64,000 nucleotides of DNA. It comes from CBDAQD01 sp965275905 (lineage in GTDB: Bacteria > Pseudomonadota > Alphaproteobacteria > Rhizobiales > JAJFHC01). Under the pieces are notes generated by a model. That model ran no database searches. It saw nothing but the letters and a program-made list of their open reading frames with translations, and had not been told where the DNA came from. A program made the position numbers and the translations under genes. Position 1 is the first letter of the stretch, and every line of letters begins with the position of its first letter. Shown here piece after piece: positions 63,986 to 64,000 of the stretch. Location of the stretch: contig CBDHYJ010000075.1 of the NCBI GenBank assembly GCA_965275905.1, forward strand, positions 1-64,000. Direction: 5' to 3'.

Positions 63986-64000
63986 GATGTCCGTACTCGC

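Overview
The window reads as a chromosomal segment of a high-GC alphaproteobacterium, probably of the Hyphomicrobiales (Rhizobiales) or a close neighbour. The evidence is the gene order aminotransferase-hom-glpX-recJ, a class I PHA synthase, the rplM-rpsI pair, ctaA with a DUF2842 gene nearby, a full branched-chain 2-oxoacid dehydrogenase operon, and Omp25/RopB-type beta-barrel proteins. All assignments come from reading the sequence and recalling protein families; no search was run.

Layout. 0.5-11.5 kb is housekeeping: tRNA-Glu, recJ, glpX, hom and a heavily frameshifted aminotransferase on the minus strand, then phaC, a shared terminator, rplM-rpsI, a hotdog thioesterase, an ECHDC3-like crotonase and a CoA-binding protein. 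11.5-18.5 kb looks like an accessory island of visibly lower GC. It carries small-molecule exporters (LysE/RhtB, AlaE, a broken LysE, two EamA/DMT proteins, AzlCD), an Lrp/AsnC regulator and an IS5-type transposase. 18.8-21 kb is a tight three-gene operon of unknown function (two exported Cys-containing proteins around one membrane-anchored protein). metY, commonly found next to the CoA-binding gene, resumes at 21.2 kb. ctaA, bkdA1-bkdA2-bkdB-lpd, ddl and a DUF2842 gene follow to 30.6 kb.

31-53 kb is the most unusual part. An IS4-family element with perfect 17-bp inverted repeats and an 11-bp target duplication sits inside an intergenic repeat. It is followed by five large genes (645-659 aa), each encoding THREE tandem 8-strand-type outer-membrane barrel domains in one chain, plus two autotransporter-like proteins that alternate with the last two barrel genes. 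The first three barrel genes share a conserved upstream leader of about 155 bp. The spaces between genes are filled with a mosaic of palindromic intergenic repeats. A GntR-TRAP transporter operon (gntR-dctP-dctQ-dctM) interrupts the array.

53-64 kb is a cell-surface/exopolysaccharide locus: polysaccharide deacetylase, a CelD/FemAB-like acetyltransferase, a Wzc/ExoP-like chain-length protein, a sulfatase-like membrane transferase, a Wza-like export lipoprotein, a GT4 glycosyltransferase and a polyprenyl-phosphate sugar phosphotransferase. Three of these seven carry single-base frameshifts. Together with recJ and the aminotransferase this is either real gene decay or uncorrected sequencing error; only read data can decide.
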